The translations under genes and the position numbers were made by a program. The notes under the pieces were generated by a model. It was not told the DNA's origin, made no database searches, and saw only the letters and a list, made by a program, of their open reading frames with translations. This document shows positions 32,804 through 41,796 of a stretch of 58,467 nucleotides of DNA, piece by piece. The first letter of the stretch is position 1; every line of letters starts with the position of its first letter. The DNA lies in NCBI GenBank assembly GCA_029260735.1, contig JAJDCR010000154.1, positions 1 to 58,467 of the forward strand, written 5' to 3'. The DNA is from Planctomycetota bacterium (GTDB lineage Bacteria; Planctomycetota; Uabimicrobiia; Uabimicrobiales; Uabimicrobiaceae).

Positions 32804-32928
32804 GCTTTTTTTTGCCTTTCTCAGCCTAGGGTATTTTCTTATTTGCGGTACAAAGATTATTTTTAGGCTGGTTCGTGACCCAGGGTACCGGTATCATTAC
32901 GTTAGGTTATCGAATACGTTGGAAACCC
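32804..32928. repeat. 123-base direct repeat, copy 2 (3' flank of precursor 5)
   Basis: Nearly identical to 30627-30749. In this copy the end (GAAACCCCGATAACCTAACGTA) closes a hairpin with TACGTTAGGTTATCG, whereas copy 1 continues into the family C element. It shows what the site looks like without the rest of that element. Confidence 0.8.
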
Positions 32929-33264
32929 CGATAACCTAACGTAATCATATCAAGAAGTTAAACTTGTGTATAAAAGTAAGGGTTGGAAACCCATGGATGC
33001 TCACGTTAACCCCATTTAAGGGAATAACTTACGCTTTAGGTTGACACATATGGGGTGAAGCCCTGGGATTATTAGAATATCAAGTATTTCCAGCCCTGAA
33101 GGGGCGAAACATTTTAAATTATTCCGCCCTTTCAGGGCTATGATTGTGGCAATTTAAAATCCCCAGGACAAAGCCCTGAGCTAATTTTTGTAAACCTTTC
33201 AGGCTAACAAAAAAAACACCTACCCACCCTTCGCTTCTCACATCCAGTCATAAAAAAACAGTGG

Positions 33265-33322
33265 CTTTTGTTTATAAGACAAAGAACCCGTCATCTTTCT
33301 CCTTTCCCTCCTTTGTTTTCAT
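33265..33322 (-). pseudogene. 5' remnant of the sigma-like gene
   Basis: Read on the minus strand, ATGAAAACAAAGGAGGGAAA at 33322 and the following ATG (at about 33293) correspond to the region just before and at the start of the intact gene at 9864: GATGACGGGTTCTTTG versus GATGCCTGGTTCTTTT. Matching continues for roughly 12 codons and is then lost. The upstream DNA (GCAAATAATGAGTAGTAGTA) is shared with 9906-9935 and 31050-31080. Confidence 0.7.
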
Positions 33323-33394
33323 TATTCCCCCTTTTTAAGCAAATAATGAGTAGTAGTAAACCTCATTTTCTGATTCTAAACAAGGAGAAAACGT

Positions 33395-33784
33395 ATGAAA
33401 AAATCGAGAAAAAGACCTTTTCTTTGTCTTATAAAAAAAGGATTTCTCTTCACTAGCTTTCTTTGGATCGTGGCTTGCCAGACAGAGCCTAAAAACATTT
33501 TTGTGCGAGAAGAGAAGGTAAATTTTGAGGAATATGAGCAAGTGGCAACAGTTGCTGCTCAGAAAGAAGGGCTTTATCTCTTTTGGCTTATTCCCCTTTT
33601 TCCGGCATCAACGGAAGAGGCCAAGAATATGATCGAAGAAAAAACTCGCAAGGTTTATCCTCAAGCAAGTGGAGTCTACGAGCTAGTGGAGATAAGTGAA
33701 GAAGGAGTTTCTCTTTTTGATTGGCGCGTTTCGCGGGCTTTTACGGGGAAAGTTATTCAAAAAAAGCAAGGGGGTGAGCTATGA
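33395..33784 (+). CDS. Small lipoprotein
   Basis: 129 residues. The N-terminus KKSRKRPFLCLIKKGFLFTSFLWIVAC ends in a lipobox (IVA-C, Cys at residue 28), so it should be lipid-anchored. The mature part has two short beta/alpha stretches ('FEEYEQVATVAAQKEGLYLFWLIPLFP', 'SGVYELVEISEEGVSLFDWRVSRAFTGKVIQ'). Family not recognised; the look is of a TRL-like or related outer-membrane lipoprotein. GAAGGAGAAAACGT-type ribosome site. It overlaps the next gene by 4 bases (ATGA). A 26-codon copy of its start lies at 31114. Confidence 0.7.
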   Translation: MKKSRKRPFLCLIKKGFLFTSFLWIVACQTEPKNIFVREEKVNFEEYEQVATVAAQKEGLYLFWLIPLFPASTEEAKNMIEEKTRKVYPQASGVYELVEISEEGVSLFDWRVSRAFTGKVIQKKQGGEL

Positions 33785-34947
33785 AATATTCTGGGATGAC
33801 AATAGCTTTTATGGTGAGTTTTGTTTTTTTGGCTACAGGCTGCAACTTACATAGTTGGTATCACTCTTGGCCTCATCCTAAGGCTACAGTGGATGAGATT
33901 CAAGATAAACAAGTAAGACAAAATATAGAAGAAGAGGTTATAACACCTTTGGAGGAAGAGATTATAATACCTTTGGAGGAAGAGATTATAATTCCAGAAG
34001 ATGATCCTCATACTATCACTTTACAGTGGAAAATTCTGAGCGATTATCCTCCGCAAGAAGAAATCCCCGGACTGAACTACATTTTTTGGGACGGAGAAAA
34101 TATTTCGAACGGAAGTCTCATTACAGGAGGAAAGCATAGCGTGGAGATACGTTTTCCTGGCTACAAAACATGGGTTGAGAAGATAGATGTGCCCTTAGGT
34201 TTTTCTGTCTATCAGTTAGAAAGGACGCTCGAAAGTCTTCCGAGAAAGGTTCTTTTGACAGTTCGCTATGATATACCACCATCTACTCTCTCTTGGAAGG
34301 CAAAATACAGCTTGCTCGGAGAACTGGAAAGTTTTCCTTTTCCAAGAGAAGCTAAACTAAAGCCTGGACGCTATGAGTTTATGGTCGAGCATCCTCACTA
34401 CGAAAGTGTGCGTTGGGAGAAAAGTATTTTTCCGGCGAGTATCCCCGAGGAGATAATTGTTAATTTACAAGCGAAGAATCGAAATTTGAAAACTCAAATT
34501 GAGTTTGATATTCCCCCTTTTGATTCAGCTTGTTTAGTTAATTTTATTGATACGAACACGGGTGTTCGTCATTTAATTCCGAGTAATGGGAAAATACATC
34601 CTGGAAATTATGAGTATATTGTAGAAAAACCAGGGTATCTTATGCCGGGAGGTAATCGAACTATTCATATTACTCCGGGAGTAGGGGATGTGTACATTCG
34701 AGCGAAAATGAAAGCTTCTGCTCGCCAGATTTCCTTTGATATGATTCACCAAGAGAAAATGCGAGAAGCGCGGGAAATTTTCTTGGACGGAGAGAAGTAT
34801 TCTTTTTCGAATAAATATCGGCCAGGGAAGTATCGAGTTGTTGCCCATTTTAACCAGTTTGATACTGTTGAAATGGAAATTACAATTTCTCCTGGGGTGG
34901 GAGTGTATACTGTGGTTTTGCCATTGCAAAAGGCCGTAAGAAAGTAA
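33781..34947 (+). CDS. PEGA-like repeat lipoprotein
   Basis: 388 residues. Lipobox LATGC with Cys at residue 21. Residues about 45-75 hold a short tandem repeat, EEEIIIPLEEEIIIP. Then come four beta-rich repeats of PEGA type, each ending in a pattern such as 'LKPGRYEFMVEHPHYES', 'IHPGNYEYIVEKPGYL', 'YRPGKYRVVAHFNQF'. PEGA repeats are surface or envelope modules in planctomycetes and others. It is translationally coupled to the small lipoprotein, so the two likely form an envelope pair. Confidence 0.75.
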   Translation: MKYSGMTIAFMVSFVFLATGCNLHSWYHSWPHPKATVDEIQDKQVRQNIEEEVITPLEEEIIIPLEEEIIIPEDDPHTITLQWKILSDYPPQEEIPGLNYIFWDGENISNGSLITGGKHSVEIRFPGYKTWVEKIDVPLGFSVYQLERTLESLPRKVLLTVRYDIPPSTLSWKAKYSLLGELESFPFPREAKLKPGRYEFMVEHPHYESVRWEKSIFPASIPEEIIVNLQAKNRNLKTQIEFDIPPFDSACLVNFIDTNTGVRHLIPSNGKIHPGNYEYIVEKPGYLMPGGNRTIHITPGVGDVYIRAKMKASARQISFDMIHQEKMREAREIFLDGEKYSFSNKYRPGKYRVVAHFNQFDTVEMEITISPGVGVYTVVLPLQKAVRK

Positions 34948-34950
34948 AAG

Positions 34951-35058
34951 TCGTAACTCGATCGTAATCGTAATCTTGCTCGTAATCGTAATCTTTTTTC
35001 TTTTGTTACTCGATTAAGATTACGATTAAGATTACGATTACGAACCGAATTACGAGGT
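34951..35058. terminator. Long inverted repeat of TAATCGTAATCTT units between convergent genes
   Basis: Left arm 34951-34995 (CGTAATCGTAATCTTGCTCG and more) and right arm 35011-35056 (GATTAAGATTACGATTAAGA and more) are inverted copies made of short internal repeats, with a T-rich loop TTTTTTCTTTTGTTACT. Its place between convergent stops (34947 and 35084) suits a bidirectional transcript end, but it may also be a repeat family element. Confidence 0.5.
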
Positions 35059-35083
35059 GATAAATTCCGTTCTTTGAGAAATA

Positions 35084-36472
35084 CTAGTTTTTGAACTCAT
35101 CGACTAAACCTTGGATGGTCGTTTTGGCGTTACCAAAGATCATTCGGGTGTTGTCGCCAAAGAAAAGAGCATTTTGGATTCCAGCAAAGCCAGCTCCCAT
35201 ACCTCTTTTTAGAACAAAAACTGTTCGGGCTTTATCGACGTTAATAATGGGCATTCCATAGATAGGACTGGATTCGTCTTCTCGGGCCGCCGGGTTAACA
35301 ACGTCGTTTGCTCCGATAACGATAGCGACATCAATCGTCTCAATGATAGGATTGATATCGTCCATTTCGACCAATTGGTCGTAGGGGACATTTGCTTCCG
35401 CTAAAAGAACGTTCATGTGTCCAGGCATACGTCCTGCCACTGGATGAATAGCATAGGTTACTTCACAGTCATTTTTTTCTAGAAGCTCTCCGAGCTCTCT
35501 GACTACATGCTGAGCTTGGGCAACAGCCATTCCGTAACCAGGAACAAAAACAACCGAACTAGCGGCCTCCAGAATATAGTAGGCATCTTGGGGAGTTAAA
35601 GGTTTGACTTCTCCTTCGACTTCCTTTCCTTTCGCTGAACTAGCAGAGCCGAAGCCACTGAAAAGTACGTTGGAAAGAGAACGGTTCATGGCTTTACACA
35701 TAATCGCCGTTAAAATGATTCCACTAGCTCCCACCAAGGCTCCCGAAACGATCAAAACGTTGTTTCGGATAACAAAGCCGGCGGCACAAGCAGCTAAACC
35801 TGAGTAGCTATTCATCAAAGAAATAACAACAGGCATATCTGCTCCCCCGATGGGGATAACGGCAAGAATACCAAATAGAGTAGCCACTACTATAGTCGCA
35901 ATGAATATTTGGTAACCCAAACCGGTCAATGGGTCCATGCAGAAGTAAACTCCCGCAGTGAATGTTCCTATAACGAGAAGACCATTGACGATATGTTGGC
36001 CAAAGAAAAGAATGGGTTTTCCGCTCATCACTTCTTTGAGCTTAGCCCAAGCAATGAGACTTCCTGAAAAAGTAACCCCACCGATCAAGACCGAAAGAAA
36101 TATACTTGCGGTGGTGATGGTGTCAGGACTACTCCCCTCAGTTACGGCTAAATTATGGTAAACAGCCCAGCCTACGAGTAGACTGGCAATACCTCCAAAA
36201 CCATTCAGGAGAGCAACCATTTCCGGCATACTGGTCATAGCAATGAGGCGAGCGGACAAGAATCCGATAATAGCTCCTACTGCACATCCGACGATAATCC
36301 ATTGGAAAGACACCACTTGAAGTAAAGTAGCAGCAATAGCAACTAACATCCCCAAAGAAGAAAGCAAGTTACCGCGGCGTGCACTAGCCGGAGAGCTGAG
36401 CATTTTTAGGCCAAAAATAAACATTACCGCCGAAACGATGTAGGCCAAGTTAATTCCGATTTCTAAAGTCAT
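35084..36472 (-). CDS. pntB: NAD(P) transhydrogenase subunit beta
   Basis: 462 residues, the usual PntB length. The N-terminal half has about eight or nine membrane segments. The C-terminal NADP(H)-binding domain has VPGYGMAVAQAQ (the GxGxxxA fold), HPVAGRMPGHMNVLLAEANVPYD, IGANDVVNPAA and the closing FGNAKTTIQGLV. With PntA it couples hydride transfer from NADH to NADP+ to proton entry. It overlaps pntA2 by one base. Confidence 0.97.
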   Translation of the reverse strand: MTLEIGINLAYIVSAVMFIFGLKMLSSPASARRGNLLSSLGMLVAIAATLLQVVSFQWIIVGCAVGAIIGFLSARLIAMTSMPEMVALLNGFGGIASLLVGWAVYHNLAVTEGSSPDTITTASIFLSVLIGGVTFSGSLIAWAKLKEVMSGKPILFFGQHIVNGLLVIGTFTAGVYFCMDPLTGLGYQIFIATIVVATLFGILAVIPIGGADMPVVISLMNSYSGLAACAAGFVIRNNVLIVSGALVGASGIILTAIMCKAMNRSLSNVLFSGFGSASSAKGKEVEGEVKPLTPQDAYYILEAASSVVFVPGYGMAVAQAQHVVRELGELLEKNDCEVTYAIHPVAGRMPGHMNVLLAEANVPYDQLVEMDDINPIIETIDVAIVIGANDVVNPAAREDESSPIYGMPIINVDKARTVFVLKRGMGAGFAGIQNALFFGDNTRMIFGNAKTTIQGLVDEFKN

Positions 36473-36777
36473 TATTTACCTCCGCCCGTTTTTTTCTTGA
36501 ACATTGCTAGCATTCGGTCTGTCACCAAGTATCCTCCTACCACGTTGATCGTAGCAAAAGCTACCGCGAGAGTTGCTAGAAGATTGGTCACATTGTCGTT
36601 TCCAATGGCTCCTGCTGAGATAATGGCTCCTACCAAAGTAATTCCTGAAATCGCATTTGCTCCTGACATTAGAGGAGTATGAAGAGTTGCAGGAACTTTA
36701 GAGATTAGCTCAAAACCCAAGAAAATGGAAAGCATCAAAATGAATAATAAATAGATTAGTTCCATGATGGATCTCAC
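36472..36777 (-). CDS. pntA2: NAD(P) transhydrogenase subunit alpha part 2
   Basis: 101 residues with three membrane segments, including FLGFELISKVPATLHTPLMSGANAISGI, the diagnostic stretch of the alpha-2 subunit. In this organism, as in many non-enteric bacteria, alpha is split into two genes. It overlaps both neighbours by 1 to 4 bases. Confidence 0.96.
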   Translation of the reverse strand: MRSIMELIYLLFILMLSIFLGFELISKVPATLHTPLMSGANAISGITLVGAIISAGAIGNDNVTNLLATLAVAFATINVVGGYLVTDRMLAMFKKKTGGGK

Positions 36778-37907
36778 TTTTGCAAGTTTTTGATTTGTTC
36801 GTTAGAAATTTTGTTTTCGTGAGTAACCATGCATCCTTGAATGATTTCATCTTCTAAGTTTAGCTTAAAAGAACTGGATTCTTTATCCCAATACTCTTCT
36901 AAAAGATTTGTTAGATTACTCGAATACATTTGACTGGCATGAACGGCCACTCGACCAGGCAGGTTAGCTAGTCCTACAATAGAGACACCGTTTACATCCA
37001 CTATCTCGTTTACTTTAGAACCTGCGACATTGCCTCCGGTTTCTACAGCAAGGTCAACTAAGACGCTACCTCGTTGCATACCTTTGACCATATCTTCGGT
37101 CACGATAAGAGGAGCTTTTCGACCAAAAACTTGGGCTGTGGTAATAACAATATCTGCTTTCGCACAAAAATTGGCCATGCCTTCTCGTTGTTTTTCCAAT
37201 TGCTCAGGAGTGAGCTGTTTGGCATAACCGTCTTTTGTTTGCCCTGTCTCTCCTAGATCAATCTTAACAAATTTGGCTCCTAGTGATTGGACTTGTTCTT
37301 CCACAACCGCTCTTGTATCAAAAGCTTCTACCTTTGCTCCCAGTCTTTTTGCTGTAGCAATGGCTTGTAGTCCTGCGACTCCTGCTCCGATAATAAAAAC
37401 CTTAGAAGGAGTAATGGTTCCTGCTGGGGTCATCATCATAGGAAAAATTTTGTCGGAGTGTTCGGCCGCTAAGATAACTGCAACATAGCCGGCCAAGTTG
37501 GCTTGCGAACTGATCGCATCCATTTTTTGGGCTCGGGTTGTCCGTGGAATAAGTTCCATGCACAAAGATGTAATTCCACATTCGCAAAGCTCTTTGACTA
37601 GCTCTGGCTCGTTGAATGGGTCTAAATAGCTAATGTGAATGCAACCTTTTTTCAAGAGTTTTAACTCTGAAATCTCTGGTTTTCTGAGCCGCAGAACAAT
37701 GTCAGCATTTTTGAGAAGTTCTTCGCGATTTTGGCTTATTTTTGCCCCAGCAGCTTCATAATCTGCATCCGTGTGGCCAGCCCCCATCCCTAATCCTGAC
37801 TCAACCGTAATTTGAGCACCTTTACTTACTAGTTTTTTTACCATAGAAGGAATCATTGGTGCCCTTTTTTCGCCGGGATGAGTCTCCTTTGGTACGGAAA
37901 TTTGCAT
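36774..37907 (-). CDS. pntA1: NAD(P) transhydrogenase subunit alpha part 1
   Basis: 377 residues, soluble NAD(H)-binding domain I. The features are ISVPKETHPGEKRAPMIPSMV at the start, the RAQKMDAISSQANLAGY stretch, the Rossmann motif VFIIGAGVAGLQAIATAKRLGA, and the mobile-loop region GQTKDGYAKQLTPE. It is the first gene of the pnt operon. It may supply NADPH, for instance to the folate and lipid steps, but no specific link is shown. Confidence 0.96.
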   Translation of the reverse strand: MQISVPKETHPGEKRAPMIPSMVKKLVSKGAQITVESGLGMGAGHTDADYEAAGAKISQNREELLKNADIVLRLRKPEISELKLLKKGCIHISYLDPFNEPELVKELCECGITSLCMELIPRTTRAQKMDAISSQANLAGYVAVILAAEHSDKIFPMMMTPAGTITPSKVFIIGAGVAGLQAIATAKRLGAKVEAFDTRAVVEEQVQSLGAKFVKIDLGETGQTKDGYAKQLTPEQLEKQREGMANFCAKADIVITTAQVFGRKAPLIVTEDMVKGMQRGSVLVDLAVETGGNVAGSKVNEIVDVNGVSIVGLANLPGRVAVHASQMYSSNLTNLLEEYWDKESSSFKLNLEDEIIQGCMVTHENKISNEQIKNLQK

Positions 37908-38233
37908 AGAGTGTACCTCGCTTCCGCTAAAGAACCTCCTTTGAAATAAAACTCTCTGCTGCTTAATATTACTTGACTTCCCTTAGAAATAAAGATCTAA
38001 ATAATTCCTAAGTATTTGGAAGATCAACTTGATGAAGTATTTTTTGGGGAGGTTCTTGAAGTCGTTGTTGGAACCAAAAAATATGTCTATCAACAGGCTG
38101 TGAATTATAAAAATACAAAGAATACATTGCAAATAATTTTTTTATTTGTATAGTTGAGCCGAGCATAATTTGTAGAATATAATTCAAACAGGGACTATCC
38201 ACATGGCACTTTGGACTATAGAAAAGAGTAAAA
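37908..38233. other. Divergent region between pntA1 and folE
   Basis: 326 bases with both promoters expected. A candidate sigma-70 promoter for folE is TTGAGC (38154-38159), 18 bases, TATAAT (38178-38183), ending about 50 bases before the start. No gene or known repeat is seen in the rest. Confidence 0.35.
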
Positions 38234-38776
38234 ATGGAGCGACTTTTTCGTGAGCTGATTATTGGCGTGGGAGAAAACCCCGAAAGAGAAGGGCTAGTAG
38301 ATACCCCAAAGCGAGCAGCCAAAGCCATCCAATATTTAACTAAGGGATATCATGAGAATATTGATGAAGTGATCAACAATGCCATTTTTGAAAGCAATAG
38401 TGAAGAAATGGTTATTGTAAAAAATATTGAGCTTTATTCTTTATGTGAGCATCATCTCCTTCCCTTTATCGGAAAATGTCACGTCGGTTATCTTCCTGAT
38501 GGTAAGGTTATAGGCTTGTCTAAAGTGGCTCGCATTGTAGATGTTTTTGCTCGGAGGCTGCAAATCCAAGAAAATCTTACTCAGCAAATTGCTCAAGTGA
38601 TTATGGAAAAAACGCAATCGAAGGGGGCAGCAGTCGTTATTGAAGCTAAACATATGTGTATGATGATGAGAGGAGTGGAAAAGCAAAACTCTGTTATGGT
38701 GACCTCCTGCATGCTGGGAGCTTGCAAAAATCACTCTACTCGATCTGAGTTTCTTAGCTTAATAAAAGAAAAATAA
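38234..38776 (+). CDS. folE: GTP cyclohydrolase I
   Basis: 180 residues. It opens the GTP ring to make 7,8-dihydroneopterin triphosphate for folate or other pterins. Family motifs are NPEREGLVDTPKRAAKA, YSLCEHHLLPFIGKCHVGYLP (zinc Cys and catalytic His), GLSKVARIVDVFARRLQ(I)QE, and MCMMMRGVEKQ with the second zinc Cys. Zinc ligands are complete, so it is type IA. Single gene. Confidence 0.97.
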   Translation: MERLFRELIIGVGENPEREGLVDTPKRAAKAIQYLTKGYHENIDEVINNAIFESNSEEMVIVKNIELYSLCEHHLLPFIGKCHVGYLPDGKVIGLSKVARIVDVFARRLQIQENLTQQIAQVIMEKTQSKGAAVVIEAKHMCMMMRGVEKQNSVMVTSCMLGACKNHSTRSEFLSLIKEK

Positions 38777-38901
38777 CTTTTTCCTCGTTGTAATAAAGAC
38801 TATTTTGCGTTATTATTAAACCAGATGGGCATAGTGCAAGACAAATATACAACTCTCCATTTTATTCAAGTTAGCTGTTTTTATTAAGTTGGCAAAAAGC
38901 T

Positions 38902-41331
38902 ATGGAATCACACAACAACTCGAGTAAGAAAAATAAAGACAATGAAGAGGAAAAAGATTCTCCCAAGGAACCTAAAGGAAATTTTAATTCCCTAGCAATG
39001 TCACTACAGTCATCTTACGATCGTTCTCAAAAACTTGATTTTGGAAAAGAAAAATCAAGTTATGAAGAAGGAGAGGCTGGAGGTATTTCTTTTATGCAAA
39101 AAGGGGGAGCTACTACAACTCCTCAGCAAGGAATGCCAACAGGGCAGAATTATCCCCCTCAGCAAGGAATGCCAACAGGGCAGCATTATCCTCCTCAGCA
39201 AGGAATGCCAACAGGGCAGCATTATCCTCCTCAGCAAGGAACACATACAGGATACTACCCTCCTCAGCAAGGAATGCCAACAGGGCAGCATTATCCTCCT
39301 CAGCAAGGAATGCCAACAGGGCAACACTATCCCCCTCAAGGAACACATCCAGCATACTACCCTCCTCAGCAAGGAATGCCAACAGGGCAACATTATCCTC
39401 CTCAGCAAGGAATGCCCACCGGACAATACCCTCCTCAGCAAGGAATGCCCACAGGGCAGCAATATCCTCCTCAGCAAGGATCAGAAACCGTGGGAATTCC
39501 TTTGCCTCCAGGAAACTTAGGGGGACCTGCTCCTCCTATGACATGGCAAAATACCAATCCTAATTTGCAGATTCCAGCAGGAGGATGGCCCGGTGGAAAA
39601 AGAAATGAAAGAGCAATCAATGCTCCTAGTTTGAGTGAAATAACTGCGCAAAACAGAAAAATATCGGATACTATGGCCCATTCTCCCAATTATTCAGCCA
39701 TATCCCCTTCCAGTGACGTGACGATGAAAATGAGCACTGCGCCTGGGACAAAGAGTTTTCCTTCTCTTTCATTGCCTAATGATGCGACCTTAAAAATATC
39801 TTCTCCTTTAAGAAATAATGCAGGGAATAATACTGTTATTCAGTCTTCTCTTGATCCATCAGGAGAAGTAACTATTGGTATGGAAAAACCAGGACAACTG
39901 AGCTCTCCTCCCCCATCTATATTAGGAAGAGGATTAGGAAGAGGATTAGGAACAGGAGAGGCTACTGTTCCTTTGAGCAAACCAGAAAACACATTTGATT
40001 CGGTGGTTCCTCAAGCTAGTACTTTAAATATGAATACTTCAGAGCTTTCTGAAAATACAATGGCTTACCAAAAGGTCTCTCTTGATCAGGAAAATACACA
40101 AATGTATTCTTCTAGCGATCAATTGAATAGTCCTTCTCATTCCTCTTCTATACCAGGAAAAAACGACGATACCATTCGCACTAAAATGCTTCCGAACTCC
40201 AATTTTTTAGGGGAAGAAACTATTACTTTAGATACCGGAAGCATTCAGGACACAATGGCGGAAGTTCAAAAGGATGGAACAGAGACAGAGCCCACAGTGA
40301 ATTTTTCTCCCTCGGAGTACTTAAAGGGAGATTCCACTATGAATATGAACCAGGAGCAGTACTTACCAGAAATTCAAGATATGGAAAAAACAGCTCACAA
40401 TATGTCCATAGTCCGTAGTTCTACTCAAAAACGAGCCAAAATTATTTTGCCTCAGGGGGCGATTCATCCTAAATCTTCTGAACCAATTCAGACAAAAGGA
40501 AAAGACCCTTTCCGTCTGATGGGAACAACTATTGGAGGAAAATTTGAAGTAGTGGATTTTTTAGGGCAAGGTGGAATGGGAGCTGTCTATCTGTGTAAAC
40601 ACAATATTTTGAACAAACTACGGGCGATTAAAGTCTTACTCAAAACAGATGGTATTGATCCTACTATTGTCCATCGTTTTATCAATGAAGCGAGAGCCGC
40701 AGCTTTAGTGGAACATCCCAACATTGTTCAAGTTCATGATATCGATGAAATGGATGATTTTTACTTTATCATCATGGATTTTGTGGAAGGGGAGAGCCTG
40801 GACAACTATGTAAAACAAAGAGGCCCTCTTTCTCCTGTGGATGCAGCGAATGTAATTGTCTCTGCTTGCCAAGGTTTAAAAGCTATTCACTTAGCAGGTC
40901 TTATCCATCGCGATATAAAGCCTGGTAATTTCTTACTAACCAAAAAGGGAAGTGTAAAAATTACGGACTTTGGCATTGTTAAGGAAATTGGAGGGGAAGG
41001 AGAGTTGACGGCGACAACAACAATACTAGGAACGCCTCAATATATGGCCCCTGAACAAATTAGGAAAGAGCCTCTTGATTTAAGAACAGATTTATATTCT
41101 CTGGGTGCTACTTTTTATTATCTTGTTACTGGTCAATCCTGTTTTACAGGAAGTGCCATGCAGCTCTTATATCAAGTACTTGGAGTTCCCCCAGTTCCTC
41201 CCCAAGACATCAATACTCAAGTAGATGAAAAACTATCTCGGATTATCCAAAAAATGGTGGAAAAAGAACCTGCCCGTCGTTATCAAATGATGGAAGAAGT
41301 TGAAGAAGCCCTTAGAGGCTGGGGTTTATAA
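38902..41331 (+). CDS. Ser/Thr protein kinase with long repeat-rich N-terminus
   Basis: 809 residues. The kinase domain covers about 540-809: glycine loop FLGQGGMGAVYLC, Lys in RAIKVLL, catalytic HRDIKPGN with Asp671, DFGIVKE, and GTPQYMAPEQI. Residues about 71-194 hold around ten copies of a Pro/Gln-rich unit, PPQQGMPTGQ(H/Y)Y, with a variant PPQQGTHTGYY. Residues 195-530 are low-complexity, with recurring TxxM/TLxM motifs (ATLKIS, STLNMNT, DTMAEV, STMNMN) that look like autophosphorylation or FHA-binding sites. No membrane segment is seen. The PP2C phosphatase at 41797-42534 is a plausible opponent. Confidence 0.93.
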   Translation: MESHNNSSKKNKDNEEEKDSPKEPKGNFNSLAMSLQSSYDRSQKLDFGKEKSSYEEGEAGGISFMQKGGATTTPQQGMPTGQNYPPQQGMPTGQHYPPQQGMPTGQHYPPQQGTHTGYYPPQQGMPTGQHYPPQQGMPTGQHYPPQGTHPAYYPPQQGMPTGQHYPPQQGMPTGQYPPQQGMPTGQQYPPQQGSETVGIPLPPGNLGGPAPPMTWQNTNPNLQIPAGGWPGGKRNERAINAPSLSEITAQNRKISDTMAHSPNYSAISPSSDVTMKMSTAPGTKSFPSLSLPNDATLKISSPLRNNAGNNTVIQSSLDPSGEVTIGMEKPGQLSSPPPSILGRGLGRGLGTGEATVPLSKPENTFDSVVPQASTLNMNTSELSENTMAYQKVSLDQENTQMYSSSDQLNSPSHSSSIPGKNDDTIRTKMLPNSNFLGEETITLDTGSIQDTMAEVQKDGTETEPTVNFSPSEYLKGDSTMNMNQEQYLPEIQDMEKTAHNMSIVRSSTQKRAKIILPQGAIHPKSSEPIQTKGKDPFRLMGTTIGGKFEVVDFLGQGGMGAVYLCKHNILNKLRAIKVLLKTDGIDPTIVHRFINEARAAALVEHPNIVQVHDIDEMDDFYFIIMDFVEGESLDNYVKQRGPLSPVDAANVIVSACQGLKAIHLAGLIHRDIKPGNFLLTKKGSVKITDFGIVKEIGGEGELTATTTILGTPQYMAPEQIRKEPLDLRTDLYSLGATFYYLVTGQSCFTGSAMQLLYQVLGVPPVPPQDINTQVDEKLSRIIQKMVEKEPARRYQMMEEVEEALRGWGL
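39112..39480 (+). repeat. Coding tandem repeat (about 36-39 bp units)
   Basis: About ten units with core CCTCAGCAAGGAATGCCAAC, in frame within the Ser/Thr kinase gene and encoding PPQQGMPTGQ-type repeats. The units are nearly identical in DNA, so slippage and length variation between strains are likely. There are no unique spacers, so it is not a CRISPR array. Confidence 0.9.
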
Positions 41332-41346
41332 GGATACCTGAGTGAT

Positions 41347-41787
41347 TTAAAAACCAGTTGTTCCAAATCCACCTCGGTTTGTTTTTTGTTTCCTTGCTTT
41401 TTCATTAAAAGCCTCTTCTTCCCAGGAAACCTTCTCTATTCGGATAAAAGAAGCTTGAGCTATACGCTCCCCTCTTTCCACAACGGCGATATCTTTTCGG
41501 TAGTTATATACCTGAAACAAAATTTCATCCTGTGGGCCACAAAAATCTTGGTCAATAATTCCAGCAGTAGCTAAAAGTCCTTTTCGTAAAGCTGTGCTGG
41601 AACGATCTTTTAGATAAAGCATGTAGCCAGAGGGTACTTGTATCACTAAATTCATGGGGATTGGGACTACTTCTTGAGGAGGTATTTTTACTTCCAAACG
41701 GCTGTAAAGATCAAAAGCGACAGCTCCAGAAGTCTTATACTCAGGAAGGGGCAAAGAAGAATCTATTCGTGAGATTTTTACTCTCAT
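41347..41787 (-). CDS. dut: dUTP pyrophosphatase
   Basis: 146 residues, trimeric dUTPase. All five motifs can be seen: AFDLYS, KDRSSTALRKGL, GIIDQDFCGPQDEI, ERGERIAQ and NRGGFGTTG. It cleaves dUTP to dUMP and pyrophosphate. Motif 3 reads DQDFCGPQDEI in place of the usual D.DYRGE, a modest variant. It is 9 bases after the PP2C gene on the same strand. Confidence 0.93.
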   Translation of the reverse strand: MRVKISRIDSSLPLPEYKTSGAVAFDLYSRLEVKIPPQEVVPIPMNLVIQVPSGYMLYLKDRSSTALRKGLLATAGIIDQDFCGPQDEILFQVYNYRKDIAVVERGERIAQASFIRIEKVSWEEEAFNEKARKQKTNRGGFGTTGF

Positions 41788-41796
41788 AATTTTATC

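Larger units (their letters stand above)
32785..33394. other. Intergenic repeat-rich region after precursor 5
   Basis: No intact gene. It holds the 123-base direct repeat copy 2 (32804-32928), a hairpin TACGTTAGGTTATCG/CGATAACCTAACGTA (32899-32945), REP-like palindromes (AGCCCTGAAGGGGCG near 33095; CCGCCCTTTCAGGGCT near 33126), and from about 33265 to 33365 a decayed 5' end of the sigma-like gene on the minus strand. Confidence 0.6.

Noticed and set aside
34951..35058. Telomere-like or origin-like iterons
   Set aside because: The units are arranged as an inverted pair between convergent genes, with no dnaA-type boxes or replication genes nearby.
39112..39480. Regular short repeats that might be taken for a CRISPR array
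   Set aside because: They are in frame, have no unique spacers and encode a Pro/Gln-rich protein repeat; the open frames on the other strand are shadows of the same repeat.
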